From Pseudoips prasinana (taxonomy: Eukaryota > Arthropoda > Insecta > Lepidoptera > Nolidae): 64,000 bases of DNA. The notes beneath the pieces were generated by a model. It was not told where the DNA came from and searched no databases. It worked only from the letters and a program-made list of their open reading frames with translations. Positions within the stretch are counted from its first letter, which is position 1. The number at the start of each line of letters is the position of its first letter. The position numbers were made by a program, and so were the translations under genes. Shown here piece by piece: positions 44,458 through 55,710 of the stretch. Location of the stretch: assembly GCA_951640165.1 (NCBI GenBank), contig OX621236.1:33348948-33412947 (forward strand), in the 5' to 3' direction.

Positions 44458-46614
44458 CGAAAGCTTCGGGGCCCAATACTGGAAAACCCTATGTAAATCT
44501 GGAACTATGTCACTTATAACTTCCTACACTTAATTAAATTTACTGCGTCATAAGCGTTATATGAATACTTCGTGAAGGTAATTAACCTGTTCTATCACAA
44601 GAAAGCCAATTCAATAAACAGAATCGCATGACATTACAAATTAATTTTGCGGTTTTATAAAAGGCAATCGGCGTATAAAAAGTACAGGAAATTCCAGTAC
44701 GGCCTTTTATCTTGCGAATCTAATATCATTTGATAGACTTCACAATCAATAAACATCAATTAAGCAAATCACTGTACGATACAGAAAAAGTATTTCATTC
44801 ATTACTTTTTTTAAATTATAAATTTACGATCGGACACGCATCGTATTTATAAAGGTTTAATCAACTTTTGATGAAACCTAATGTTCAATGTATGCCGACA
44901 AGGTATAGATAAATATAACTCATTACTACTCATACTTATTCAGAATTATAATAGTTGATAAGAATTTGAACAAAATCGTCGCCGTAACATATTGTAGGAT
45001 CCATGTATGTTGTTTTTATATTCATATACTGGAATTCGTAATGCAAAGCTTCAAATATGACGTTAAAATTCTCAGATCAGGCGTAGTTTGAATGCCATTC
45101 ATACATACCTATCTCTAATTTGCAAGTTAGAGGAGAGGCGCCTCAATCTAAACGTCAGAATTTGAGAGTCAATATAAACTTCATGTAATTTTTGAAGAAA
45201 AATTATACTCCATTTATTTATTTTAAAATGTTTGCCCTCGGAAGTGTCATTATTTTTGCGCAGGGAGTAAGGGTGGGTTACGTAGTTTACATTTTACAAG
45301 ATTTTATGTTCTTTGATTCTTCAGAATCATTATTACATCACAATAAACAAAAAAAAAAACATATTAATTTGTTAACCGTTTAATAAAGTACTAAAGGATA
45401 ACCAGTTTGTCAAATTTAATAAAAATTGTTGAAAAAGTAGCTAACGAGTACTAACGTGCTTTTTTGTTTCGTAATATCAAAAAAATTAATGTTTATCTAA
45501 ACGATTACTTGGAGGATGAACACGAATTACCTAAAATACTGTGTATTATGCACTTTATGTAGGCATAGTATTACGCTTTTAAAAGACATACAAATGACGT
45601 TTACTATTTACAATTTAATAAACGATTTGAAAAAAATTGTAAATCTCATAAGCATTCTATATGGACTAAAAAAGAATCAGTCAAATCGGTTCACAAAAAT
45701 CTGACAAATTGGGTAACATAAATTCAAATTAAAACATACAGTCATATAGATAACCTTAACCTTTTTAAAGTCTGTTTAAAAGGATTCACATGTTACCCGA
45801 GAGTAGGTTCTCAATTAGGTCGTTTTGTCAAGCCGCCATTTTCGTTTAAATTTAAAACATGGCACCGCAATCCCCATCAAGAAACTGCTACGGATCTAAA
45901 TATATCACGTCTGGATAAATATATAAAACTAAAAAAATACTAAAAACGTGTCAGGTATGAGCGTAACATAATTCGTTGCAGTAGCCAAATGGGATATTAT
46001 TCATGAAACCGTTTTTTACTAGAATAAACTGATACGAATATCTTAGCATTCTGTTTTTCCTCGTATATGAGTCACAGTTATATACCGCAAAAAGTTTCAC
46101 GTAATCTCCTTAGAAACGCCACAACCAAATCACCTATTCATTTTAAATGTATAAATGCGCATAAATTAGAATTTTATGGAGACTTACTATATATATATAT
46201 GGATTCTGTATGGTATTAGAATATTTCATATATTTTACTAAGGTATTGTTTTATATATCCAAGTACGTAATCAGTCCATCTGAAATAATCACAGCCGCAG
46301 CCAAATTGATCATTGAGTGGTTTGGCACATATATACGCGGGCGGCCTCCTACCCGAAATAAAATAAACTAAAATTTCTACCGAGAACAAAATGTAAAACG
46401 ATATGTGCCTCACACAAAACAGTCATAGTTTACAGTCATAAAATAAAATACCTGACAAAACAATTTTTAAAGTATGTGTTTGCGCAGTAAAAATAGTGAG
46501 CGCTACGGCACTTTTTGGATATTAAAAGTATACTTAACTATGTATAGAATGATGATATGTAGAATGATGGATCCAATTCAAATTTATAAATGTATAAATA
46601 TTTTGTTACAACTC
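44454..46614. other. Aquaporin intron, nothing recognised
   Basis: AT-rich intronic sequence. The short frames on both strands have no recognisable content. A short TA run lies at 46190-46201. Confidence 0.5.
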
Positions 46615-46795
46615 ACACACTGCCATCTGATATCAACAACTGATAAACATACTTATATATTTCTAAATACAAACACGTCACACAGAAAAATATCCTGGGT
46701 GGGGATCGTACCCAAGACCTCTGGCAGTAGACCTTAGCAGTAAGGATCACTAACAGCTAGACCAACAGGTAAGTTACATTTCGCTACCTGTCTTA
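46615..46795 (-). repeat. SINE family B, compact copy
   Basis: cactgccatctgatatc, tatttctaaatacaaacacg, atatcctgggtggggatcgt (inverted B-box region) and acagctagaccaacagg at the head. Confidence 0.6.
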
Positions 46796-47794
46796 ACTTA
46801 AAACTTAATATTGAGCGGACTGACTCTTGCCTCTCATATTAATTTCAATGTTAAAAAGCGATTCGTAAATGGTAACAGAATACTATATATGGATTAAGGA
46901 AAATAAAAATATGTAGATAAAAAAATATGTAAAATATGTAATAAAACAATGTAGATTATTATAACCTCCTAAAGCATGCAAACGATTTTGATAATAAAAA
47001 AAATATCTCACTCATGGTGAACACACCACCAGTTAGATATTTTTTTACGAAAAGCTTTGTATGTATAACACTACCTATCTTAGTTTTATGTAAGTAGAAG
47101 ACAGCAATATTTTGCACCAAGTTGCGGAAAAATAAATTCACGTGGCGTACTTAGGCACTCACACAAAAACCCTCCAGACTGAAGAGATACGTAAAATATT
47201 AAAGATTTTTGGTTCTTCTGAAATCCTATAAAAAAGTCTACAATGCCTGTCTCAACTCCATCTGTTATGGTTGACTTACAATAATCATTTCTTTAATTAA
47301 AAAATTAATTAAAAACTGTGTTACAGACAACGCTGTATAGAGGCACTGATTTAAAATTTTTCAATTACAACCTTTTGAAGCCGGGATGGGTTATTAATTT
47401 TGAATAAATATATTAATTTAATTTACAAATACTTATAATCACTAAACTGACATAGTACCTTATACATCTGCTCTATTTTATACTAGGCTACTAACCATTG
47501 TTCGTCCGATCATTAAATACGAATCATCAAAAACAACCGATTTATTGAATTATGTAGGCAGTATTCTTTACTGTGCTTACAGCTCGCAAACGGAAGATCC
47601 GAAAGTTATTTAGTTGTATTGGGTCAAATGCTACTGCATCCGTAATGCTCATGTGACCCCACACATGACCCCTGATGGAGCATAGCTTTCATTCACACTA
47701 TTAGCATTTCGTCTGGGAAAGCATCGTTCACCTTACAGAATACATTGCAGGTAGGCAATAGTAAAGTAAATAATAACAATATTAGTTACTTTAC
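46796..47794. other. Aquaporin intron, nothing recognised
   Basis: AT-rich. A 12 bp inverted pair (aaaaaaatatct/agatattttttt) lies at about 47000-47046. Confidence 0.45.
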
Positions 47795-47905
47795 TTACAC
47801 TTCCTATCCGTCCGAAGGTTGTCTGGAAGAGGCCTCTTAAGGCTATAAGAGCCGCCCGTTGTATATTATGTTCTTTATTTCTGTACTTTTTCCCGTTTCA
47901 GTCTG
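47795..47905 (+). mobile_element. LINE 3'UTR tail
   Basis: cctatccgtccgaaggttgt, ctggaagaggcctcttaagg, aagagccgcccgttgtatat. Same pattern as 38882-38995 and 37190-37300. Confidence 0.5.
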
Positions 47906-48804
47906 TATGATAACGATTATTCTACTCGTATCTATCTATTAATGTCCTCCTGGGCATGCTTAAGGTCGCCAGAAAAATATCGCAAATGTTTTGAACATTT
48001 AATTTAACATAATATTTTTTTAACATCGTATCCATTCACAACATAAATTTCAACTTATATGTTGAAAACGGCAGCAAACCAGAAGCCATATTATAATAGC
48101 AATTTTATTCAACACCGCTCTACGAACTCGCACACAACAACTTAAAATCTTACACACGTAACTACGGTTATAGAATTTAACAAATCGGTTGGATATTTAT
48201 AAAACAACATCGTATAAGGAACTTAATGATTAAGGAACTAAAGTATTAATTAATATAACGAAACCTGTTAGCAACAGGTGTTTGATTCTAAACACGAGAC
48301 TACGGAGAACCGAATTAGCAATGATAGTTAAGACAATACTAATCTGGTATATTCTATTGCTTATGGTTAGACATCGGATGTATCACACGCTATCACACGT
48401 TTTCTTAATTTTTGGACAAATATTCTTATTAAGCAATAAATCGATCTAGGTTGATTATAAAGCGGAATCTTAAAATATCCATTTACCATATATCTCATTC
48501 CTTACCTCACCAGATAATATTCGAGCAAGCGGCCAACCTGATGGAAAATGGTAACTTCTTCATGCACATTCGCAATGCCAGAGGGCACAGCAAACCGCTG
48601 GTCACCGTGAGATGAGTGCTTTTTCAACCTTTTCTCATATTTAAAACAAATTTCAGTCTATATAACTGATTTAAAAAGGACTGTGGGTATCAATCGAGTT
48701 TTTAACCACTTAAAAAAGGAAAAGGTTATCAAATCGACTGTAGTTTCGATTTTGTTTTTATTTTAAGCGATTTATCCATTGTTTGTTAAACCATTACGAT
48801 AATC
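47906..48804. other. Aquaporin intron, nothing recognised
   Basis: AT-rich; nothing supported. Confidence 0.5.
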
Positions 48805-48980
48805 ATACACATGTGGCGCAGCGGCTAAGATAGTCGCCTTGCCGCTTCGTGTCGTGGGTTCGAGTCCCGCGCCAGACATCTATTTGTGTGACCCATAAAT
48901 AGTTTTTCTGAGTCTGGATGTAATTTATATCCGTCTATTATATGTTTGTCAAGTACCCCGTGACACAGGGATTATATATA
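48805..48980 (+). repeat. SINE family A, full-length
   Basis: A-box tggcgcagcggctaaga, B-box cgtgggttcgagtcccgcgc, body catctatttgtgtgacccat, tail tttgtcaagtaccccgtgac. One arm of the body hairpin is mutated. Confidence 0.8.
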
Positions 48981-49589
48981 GCTTTCGAGTTGGTCCCATA
49001 TAAATTAATTATAATCTGTATAATGAAAAAACATCTTGATATATTTGTATAATTTTTAAAACGTTAATTATACTATTCTGAATTGATTTCAAATAAGCTA
49101 GAGAACCAAAAAATACCAAACATTTTTCAATAAATTAAAATATCTCATAATTAATTTGTTTTTATTTTTTGGAAGGAGGTGAACTACGGTAACTCCAAAA
49201 ACAAATTAAATTTATCGTCCTTTTGTCGCAGTTTTATAGTGTATGTTATCCGATGTCTATTTTTGATGGATTTTATACGGGCTTTGACTCATTATAATTC
49301 AAAGATAACGACAAGTATTTATAAAGAGTCTTTTTTATAGCCGAGTGCGAATATGAATGATGTGGGTTATTAATTCAGAATTTAAAGCAAGATTTGTGTC
49401 AGTGGGTCTTTTGTTTACGCTATTTACGAATTAGAAGGCCTGAGAAAATATCTGAAAAATATGATTTTTTGCTGAGTAATTATGTCATAATTATTTTGTT
49501 GCTTTTAGAATTCTTTGTTTATCACGTTTAGGGACTGAACAAAACTGAACAAAATACTAAAATATTACAATATATTATGAAAATATTAA

Positions 49590-49631
49590 ACAATATCTAT
49601 ATTACATTTGGCAATGAAATATAGATATTGT
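49590..49631. repeat. Perfect 14 bp hairpin
   Basis: acaatatctatatt (49590-49603) and its inverse (49618-49631), loop 14 nt, in the aquaporin intron. Confidence 0.5.
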
Positions 49632-49984
49632 GGGATATTTAAAAGCCGAGTGTACACATAAAATGGACAGCTATTTCTTCGCGAGTACATGAAAAAATCC
49701 TTTCACAATCTCTACAATTGTGTCGGTCAATTGATGCACTTTCTATGAAGAGGTTCTTGCAAATTATTGGTTTTACATTACATGTTTCTCAATAGCTAAA
49801 AACATTAATGTTATTAATATTAATTAATTAAATAACTCCAATTTTTAGGATAATTGAGCTATACTACGACAGCAACCTTATTGATATTTATTTTTCAGAA
49901 TTTTTAATCCTATTTAACTATGTAAGTCCTGTACAAGTCTAACCCGATCATACACATACAATTAATATATATAATAATAATAAT

Positions 49985-50110
49985 ATCCTGGGACATTATT
50001 CACAAGATCCCAAACTAAGAAGAGCTTGTACTACGGAAACCAGATAACTGATATATTACATATACTTATTACTTTTCTTTTGTAAATACATACTTATATA
50101 CATAATTACA
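49985..50110 (-). repeat. SINE family B tail
   Basis: tcctgggacattattcacaa, agagcttgtactacggaaac, cagataactgatatattaca and ttttgtaaatacatacttat. Confidence 0.65.
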
Positions 50111-50756
50111 CTGTAATTTAGCATTATAAATAAAATTTATAAGGCATAACTTAATTTGAAAATTAGTTGGTGAAACCTACTGGCATTATACTTTATTAAT
50201 TTTACGTACATATTAATTAATTTCAAGGATATACTTTGTTTGACAATGCATTTAATAAAGCAATTTTTATCAACAGCATTTTTATGTTAGCGTTTATTTA
50301 TTCAGTGATAAAGAATGTATCTCCCATTGTGATTAGATTTAAATAAAATGTATGGTATATATAATTATACTGTAAATACGCTTTTTTTGTTATAAATTGT
50401 ATCGCAATTTTGCATATCACGTTTATTGTTTAAAATATATTTTTACTGTCATATAAAATAAGACGTCGTGATCAAATATAACTATGTAAACAAACATAAT
50501 AATAGACTAATTGCGGATGCTCGAGCAACATGAATGTTCAATATTTATCAAAAATAAATGTTACTTAATATGTTAACTGTAGCGGTTAATGTAATTATTA
50601 TAATGTGAAAAATATTTAAAAATAGGCCCCAAAGTTACGTAGATTTATGTGATAGTTAATGTAATATTAATATTAAATATATGCGCACGCGCAGGCGATT
50701 TACATTCGACAATTTTCAAACTAATAAAACATTCGGTATTTAAAAATTCAACTTAC
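50111..50756. other. Aquaporin intron start, nothing recognised
   Basis: AT-rich intronic sequence just downstream of exon 1. Confidence 0.5.
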
Positions 50757-50793
50757 TCTTCTGCATCTCATCCATCGCGTAATCCGTTTTCAT
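50757..50793 (-). CDS. Aquaporin exon 1 (start codon)
   Basis: ATG at 50793-50791 opens a 37 nt coding piece, MKTDYAMDEMQK plus one base, ending at a strong donor (A then gtaagt, 50756-50751). The single leftover base joins the GG at the start of exon 2 to give Arg, and the frame then reads TSSIVGVSDITDN. The phase match across a 7.4 kb intron, the consensus splice sites and the cytoplasmic, charged N-terminus expected before helix 1 are the evidence. The context before ATG (gccggcaaa) has A at -3, favourable for initiation. The short, low-complexity coding piece could not be recognised alone; confidence rests on the junction. I recall similar N-termini in lepidopteran aquaporins, which is memory and not a search. 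Confidence 0.8.
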
Positions 50794-51130
50794 TTTGCCG
50801 GCTAAAATAACTTTTCAAACACTTTCTGAGTCCCCGCTTATAAATTCACCGACCGCACTGTTTCGAAATTAAATAAAACACCGTGAAAGTGTAATTTGAT
50901 TTGTAATTGAAAAATTCCGAAGACGCCCGCGTCGGTGGTAGATACCGAGTATTCGAATGTTGTTGTAGATTCGTTTGTTAGACTGGTTTCGTCAAGTTGC
51001 GTGTGAGACTACCTTTCGTTGTCGCTACATACACTTGAGTGGCGAGATCTCGCTCGGGGATGACTGCCGACAGGTGAACACGGCCCGGCTGCACCTGACT
51101 TTTTATTCACTGTATCATGAGATGTTTGCA
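50794..51130 (-). promoter_or_regulatory. Aquaporin 5'UTR and promoter candidate
   Basis: The region is GC- and CpG-richer than its flanks and lies directly upstream of the start codon. Two E-boxes face each other, caggtg at 51071-51076 and cacctg at 51092-51097, 15 bp apart. An AT-rich aataaaaag on the minus strand (about 51099-51107) could act as a TATA-like element, with initiation somewhere near 51060-51075. No experimental start is available, and a spliced 5'UTR cannot be excluded. Confidence 0.4.
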
Positions 51131-51549
51131 AATGTGCAGAATGAACTGTGACGTCAGACTGGCGGAAATTTTGACGCGGAATGGACCCTATTAAATTATA
51201 TACACTAATTTTTGTTGGCTGTTTGCTTAGTCATCGGTTTTAAAATAAAAATAGTATGTTGGGTTTTTGCGTCTACTTATAAAAAGTGGTCGGAGATCTT
51301 TCTTTTTTTTTGTAGGTGATGTAGTACAGTGACCTTGCCAAAAAATTCTAAAATGCTTAGAACGTTGAATACCAGAAGATGGGCTGACTTTAGGGTCCGT
51401 ATTTATTATAGGGTCTTAAACACGTGTCGGTGTTCATTTCATACTTGAGTAGCTGTTTTTAAATCCAATTGGAAAATTAATTTTTACTTATATAATTTTA
51501 GTAGTAGTATCAATAAGTATTTTACGGTTTAAATATTTTTTTTAATAAT
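51131..51549. other. Upstream flank, nothing recognised
   Basis: AT-rich; nothing supported. Confidence 0.5.
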
Positions 51550-51785
51550 AATATCTGGGGACAATGTCACACAGATCATCCTAGCCCCAAACTAAGCAAA
51601 GCTTGTACTATGGGTACCAGGCGACGATATACATACTTAGATAGATAGATAAAATACTTATATACATAGAAAACATACATATTCGTGTTCTTCACACAAA
51701 TATTTGCACTTACCGGGATTCAAACCCAGGACCACCAGCTTCGTAGGCAGGAGCACTACCAACTAAGCTACGGTGATATTACAAA
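51550..51785 (-). repeat. SINE with family B tail and a different tRNA head
   Basis: Tail inverted: ccccaaactaagcaaagctt, gtactatgggtaccag. On the minus strand the head reads gtagcttagttggtagtgct, cctgcctacgaagctggtgg, tcctgggtttgaatccc. A- and B-box order is good, and the head differs from that at 3301 or 63630. Confidence 0.7.
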
Positions 51786-52258
51786 TGGCTTTATAAGATA
51801 ATCTGTTTCTTAAGTGTAGAGTAATTTTTTTGAGGTAATTTCTTAGTATAATATATTATTTGTTCAAATGTTAATAAAATTCTTTCGAATGGCAAATTGT
51901 ATTTGGAGGTGAAATTAAATTGGAATATCTGATTAAGCTGTGACTTATGAACCTATCAGATTTATTAACCAACTACTTAAGTGTTACTGTTTGAGGGAGC
52001 ACAATTACATAACAAATTAACTAAGTAATGCAAAAAAAAAATAATTTTACTGGCTTGTTTTTCCAGTGTTTAGTGACCCTGACCGCTAAGCCAGAGGTCT
52101 TGGGTTCGATTCTTACCCGGGACTAATCTTTGTGTGATGAACACGATAGGTTATTCTGTGTCTGGGTGTAATTTATATGTATCTAGAAATATATAAGTAC
52201 TACCTGTGCCTCACTGTTCTACACACGTTAAGCTTTATAAATTATAGCCTATGTGTGA

Positions 52259-52566
52259 TCTATACATATAATAAAATCGTAGGACAGTCAAAACTGTACA
52301 TTGAATATTTTTTTAAAAAGGATACTTGAGGCGTGATCTACATTCAACATCGATGCCAAAAATATAGTTTTTAGAATTTTTGTCTGTTTGTCTGTATGTA
52401 TGTCCGGGCTGAACTCAAAAAGTACTGCATGGATTTACTTCAAATTTAGCATGAACATTACTAAGAGGTCGGGTCAACATATAGGCTACATATTATCACG
52501 CTATCACCTATGGGGGAGTGATAATTGATAAAAACTTACGCGGGTAAAACTGCGGGGCACAGCTAG
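52259..52566 (+). mobile_element. Helitron-like element, subfamily 2, inner copy 1
   Basis: 308 bp from TCTATACATATAATAAAATC after A to cgcgggtaaaactgcggggc, acagCTAG before T. Confidence 0.78.
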
Positions 52567-52583
52567 TTCGGAAATATAAGCTA

Positions 52584-52790
52584 CTAGCTGTGCCCCGCGG
52601 TTTTACCCGCGTTTAATTTTATAATTTATCACAGCTTCTCCCCCATATATACATACAGACAATCAGACAAAAATTCCAAAAATTATATTTTTGGCTTCGA
52701 TATCGATTGTAGATACCGCCCCAAGTATCCTTTTTAAAAAATATTTAATGTTCAGTTCTGACTTTCCTACGATTTTATTATATGTATAGA
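52584..52790 (-). mobile_element. Helitron-like element, subfamily 2, inner copy 2
   Basis: 207 bp in the opposite direction, its 3' end only 17 bp from that of inner copy 1. It starts ctagctgtgccccgcggttt and ends cgattttattatatgtatag, a. The centre is deleted relative to 26824-27143. Confidence 0.75.
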
Positions 52791-52999
52791 TATTACTACA
52801 AAGTTCCTTTTGGTACATTTTACGTGAAAGAGTAACAAACATACACACTCAAAACCTTCTTATTTATAATTTATTATATATTTATTAGTGTGATGTTTAT
52901 CAGTACAGGTTTCCATAGTAAAGGCTCTGCATAGTTTGGGATCAGATGGCAGTGCGTTTGTTGTCCCAAGATATTTATTTATTATTATTTATTTATTTA

Positions 53000-53176
53000 C
53001 TAGCTGTGCCCCGCGGTTTTACCTCGGTTAAACTTTATAAATTATAGCCTATGTGTTAATCCATGGTGTCAGCTTACTCCATACCAAATTTTATTAAAAT
53101 CCCTTCAGCCGTTTTGACGTGAAGAAGTAACAAACATACACAGTCACAAACTTTCGCCTTTATAACATTACTGTGA
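53000..53176 (-). mobile_element. Helitron-like element, subfamily 1
   Basis: Complete 177 bp copy: ctagctgtgccccgcggttt at the start, catacacagtcacaaacttt inside, acattactgtga before T at the end. Confidence 0.75.
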
Positions 53177-53820
53177 TACAAAGTAAAATTTTAAATGTGA
53201 ATAAAATCTTCAACCTATTTTTAACTAGTAACTCTCAAGTATTTTTTTATTATTGACATCTCAAAATATTGATTGGATTTTAGTCGTAATATTTTTTGTT
53301 ACCTATTATGACTTTGAAATGTAATTCTTATTGATTGATCGATCATATTTCTACGACTAATGTCAGATTTATAACTAAGTAGGTACTTACTTGATCTCTT
53401 TGTAAGAGAACCATGTTCCTATGAGAAATAGAGATATTTAAACCTTAGTTTTAAGACAAATAGACGTCTTTGATTCATATAATTTAATTCGCATACAGAG
53501 GTAATTTTTTAATATTTTACGTGAGTATGCGTGTTTAAATACTCACGTATTTTGCAGAAAAACCTCCTGCTATTATCATTTTATCTTTATTTACATTACC
53601 TACATAAAACTAAAGAATTTGTGGTTAACCAAACCATTACCAACATTAACTTAACTAGGTTGGCTACTGTGAATTTTTTGGTGTCTTGATCTTTTGAGTA
53701 ATGGTAAAATCAATTAATACCATCACTTTCTCTGTCACATCTTGGTATTTAATTAGCTAACGGAATACGGTACTCAATTTTATTTGACGATAGATAAGTT
53801 AGTTAACCCATAACTTGTGA
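53177..53820. other. No gene; small hairpin
   Basis: AT-rich. An 11 bp hairpin (tacgtgagtat, 10 nt loop, inverse) lies at 53518-53549. Confidence 0.45.
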
Positions 53821-53849
53821 CAAAGTAGGTAGTGTAACAATGCCGCTTT

Positions 53850-54014
53850 AGGCGTGCCCCCCGTGCTCATGGTCATAGGTTCGATCTTCATGTGTAAAAA
53901 CCAATATTTGATTAATCTCAAAAATGGGAAATCATAAATTTAATCGTCCGGTGGATCTCGAACCTGTACCATCTACCAATCCGGGGTATTATTGATTTCC
54001 CATTTTTGAGATTA
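53850..54014. repeat. SINE-like head with 22 bp inverted duplication
   Basis: A B-box-like ataggttcgatcttcatg (near 53874) is followed by 22 bp arms 53913-53934 and 53993-54014 (taatctcaaaaatgggaaat, ca, exact inverse). The 58 nt between them contain an inverted B-box-like ggatctcgaacc. It looks like two oppositely oriented pieces of a tRNA-derived element. Confidence 0.6.
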
Positions 54015-54113
54015 TATTAACGCTTTGCATTGCGAATAATGCTATAAAATTGAATTTTAATATTCGATTAAAAGAAAATAAAAAAAATTATTCACGTAGA
54101 CTTTAAAAAAGTA

Positions 54114-54165
54114 TTTGTAGGCATATGTAAGTGGAACTACGTAACCACTTACATATGCCTACAAA
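54114..54165. repeat. Perfect 21 bp hairpin, 10 nt loop
   Basis: tttgtaggcatatgtaagtg, g (54114-54134) and its exact inverse (54145-54165) around aactacgtaa. No element boundary was recognised next to it. Confidence 0.75.
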
Positions 54166-54969
54166 GTACAGTACTAATAAAAATTGAATTTCAAAAAGGC
54201 ATAATGAATTTTTGCACTATAACATGACTCGTGTTAATTTAACTTACGTTGTATAGGCCAGCGGCGTTACTCTTTACCAAGAGCTCAACCATGTTTGGAT
54301 TTGGAATTGGCATTTTTAATTTTTACATATTTTTGTGATAATTATACATATATTAATAATATTACATATCAAAATACAAAGTCAAATATGTAGTGTTAAT
54401 TCCGATATTTGTCCGTTTAATCAAGCCGGGATATAATTTTCAATTAGCCGTACCCCTCCAAGAAAATATGCACACGCAAGAAGGACATTATATACAAGCA
54501 AATTACATGCACCGCGCCAGTATGATACCCAACACGTGTTTCAGTCCTCCACGGACCATTCTCAAGGAATGCTAACACGTCGAGTGCTCGAATGCGACTA
54601 TATAAATAGTTAAGCGTACATAGAATCTCAATTTATTTATATCGTGGTTAATTTTATGGTAACATACTTATTTCATTATTAGATTAGAAATACTCTCCTA
54701 TTCGAGATCATAAAACTGTTTATGGTATCGTTATCAGAACTAATAAAAATTCAGTAGTTATAGAGTATGTGTGCTTTGTGATAAGTAGCAAAATGTAAGC
54801 AGTTAGTCTTGCGTCCGCTTGAGAAAACATTCACTGTTTACATGCCACAGTTTTTCGAGATAACAGTATGATAAAATAGCCGTATAATAAATTACTTTAA
54901 TAATTACACTTTGCTTTGCTAAATTACACTGTATATAACTTGCTTGCTATTTTAGTGAGCTAATTTTTA
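54166..54969. other. No gene or recognised repeat
   Basis: AT-rich. The 60-codon frame at 54393-54575 has no recognisable similarity. Confidence 0.5.
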
Positions 54970-55030
54970 TGACTAAAGTAAAGACCGCCAATGGTGGAGA
55001 TCTTTGGGCGTCTTTCGTCTGATATGATCT
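54970..55030 (+). mobile_element. LINE 3' tail, QQWTSSG family
   Basis: gaccgccaatggtggagatc, tttgggcgtctttcgtctga, tatgat: the extreme 3' end only, with an internal deletion. Confidence 0.55.
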
Positions 55031-55057
55031 AGTTATACGTTTTAAATAGATGTTTAA

Positions 55058-55060
<3 letters not shown>

Positions 55061-55100
<40 letters not shown>
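55061..55100. repeat. (AT)20 microsatellite
   Basis: An uninterrupted 40 bp dinucleotide run. Confidence 0.95.
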
Positions 55101-55102
<2 letters not shown>

Positions 55103-55139
55103 TTCATTCACAAATTACTTACATATTAAGTAATTTTGT

Positions 55140-55490
55140 ATCAATATAATAATAATAACAATATCCTTGATAACTGATATATTACATACATACATACTTT
55201 TTTTTAGCAAACATATACTTATATAGACAACTAGCTGTGCCCCGCGGTTTTACCCGCCTTAAACTTTATAAATATATGCTAATGCAGGGTGTCGGCTAAC
55301 TCTATACCAAATTTAATTAAAAATCGCTCCAGCCGTTGAGACGTGAAGAAGTAACAAACATACACACTCACAAACTTTCGCCTTTATAATATTAGTGTGA
55401 TTACACCCAGACTCAGGACCAGTTCCCAGGTGGGAATCGAACCTGCAGCGTGAAAGGCAAGTGTTTATCAACCACAACAACGTATGTGTG
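55140..55490 (-). repeat. SINE family B split by a Helitron
   Basis: The tail and body 55140-55230 and the head 55401-55490 (cacccagactcaggaccagt, gggaatcgaacctgcagcgt, gaaaggcaagtg) are one inverted copy. Joining atatagacaa with ttacacccag restores the usual body. Confidence 0.75.
55231..55400 (-). mobile_element. Helitron-like subfamily 1 inside a SINE
   Basis: 170 bp: ctagctgtgccccgcggttt at the 3' end, cctttataatattagtgtga before T at the 5' end. Confidence 0.8.
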
Positions 55491-55544
55491 TTTAAGATGT
55501 GAATCTAAGTTTTTGTTTTAAGAGAATGAAAATTTTATCACGGA

Positions 55545-55676
55545 TACAAAGCACACACAGACTCAGGACAATAATTTATGATCACATAATTAGTTGTCCT
55601 GTCCGGGACTCAAACCCGAAACGGGCACCGAGGTAGTAGTGAGGCGTCATCTTAACCATTACGCCACACATACATT
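55545..55676 (-). repeat. SINE family A
   Basis: cacacagactcaggacaata, attagttgtcctgtccggga, ctcaaacccgaa (inverted B-box) and ccattacgccacacatacat. The body hairpin is partly kept. Confidence 0.72.
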
Positions 55677-55710
55677 CACTTATATAATAATAAAGGTTTT
55701 CATACATTAT

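Larger units (their letters stand above)
52200..52893 (-). mobile_element. Helitron-like subfamily 1, itself invaded
   Basis: The 3' part 52200-52258 (ctacctgtgcctcactgttc, with CTAG mutated) and the 5' part 52791-52893 (gtgaaagagtaacaaacata, ending tttattagtgtga before T) belong to one copy, separated by two subfamily 2 elements. Confidence 0.72.
52075..52985 (+). repeat. SINE family B split by nested Helitrons
   Basis: The left part 52075-52199 holds the head (gaccgctaagccagaggtct, tgggttcgattc) and body. The right part 52894-52985 holds the tail (ggtttccatagtaaaggctc, gggatcagatggcagtgcg). The sequence aatatataagta | tgtttatcag is continuous in the copy at 39297 (aaatatataagtatatttatcag). 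Confidence 0.78.
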
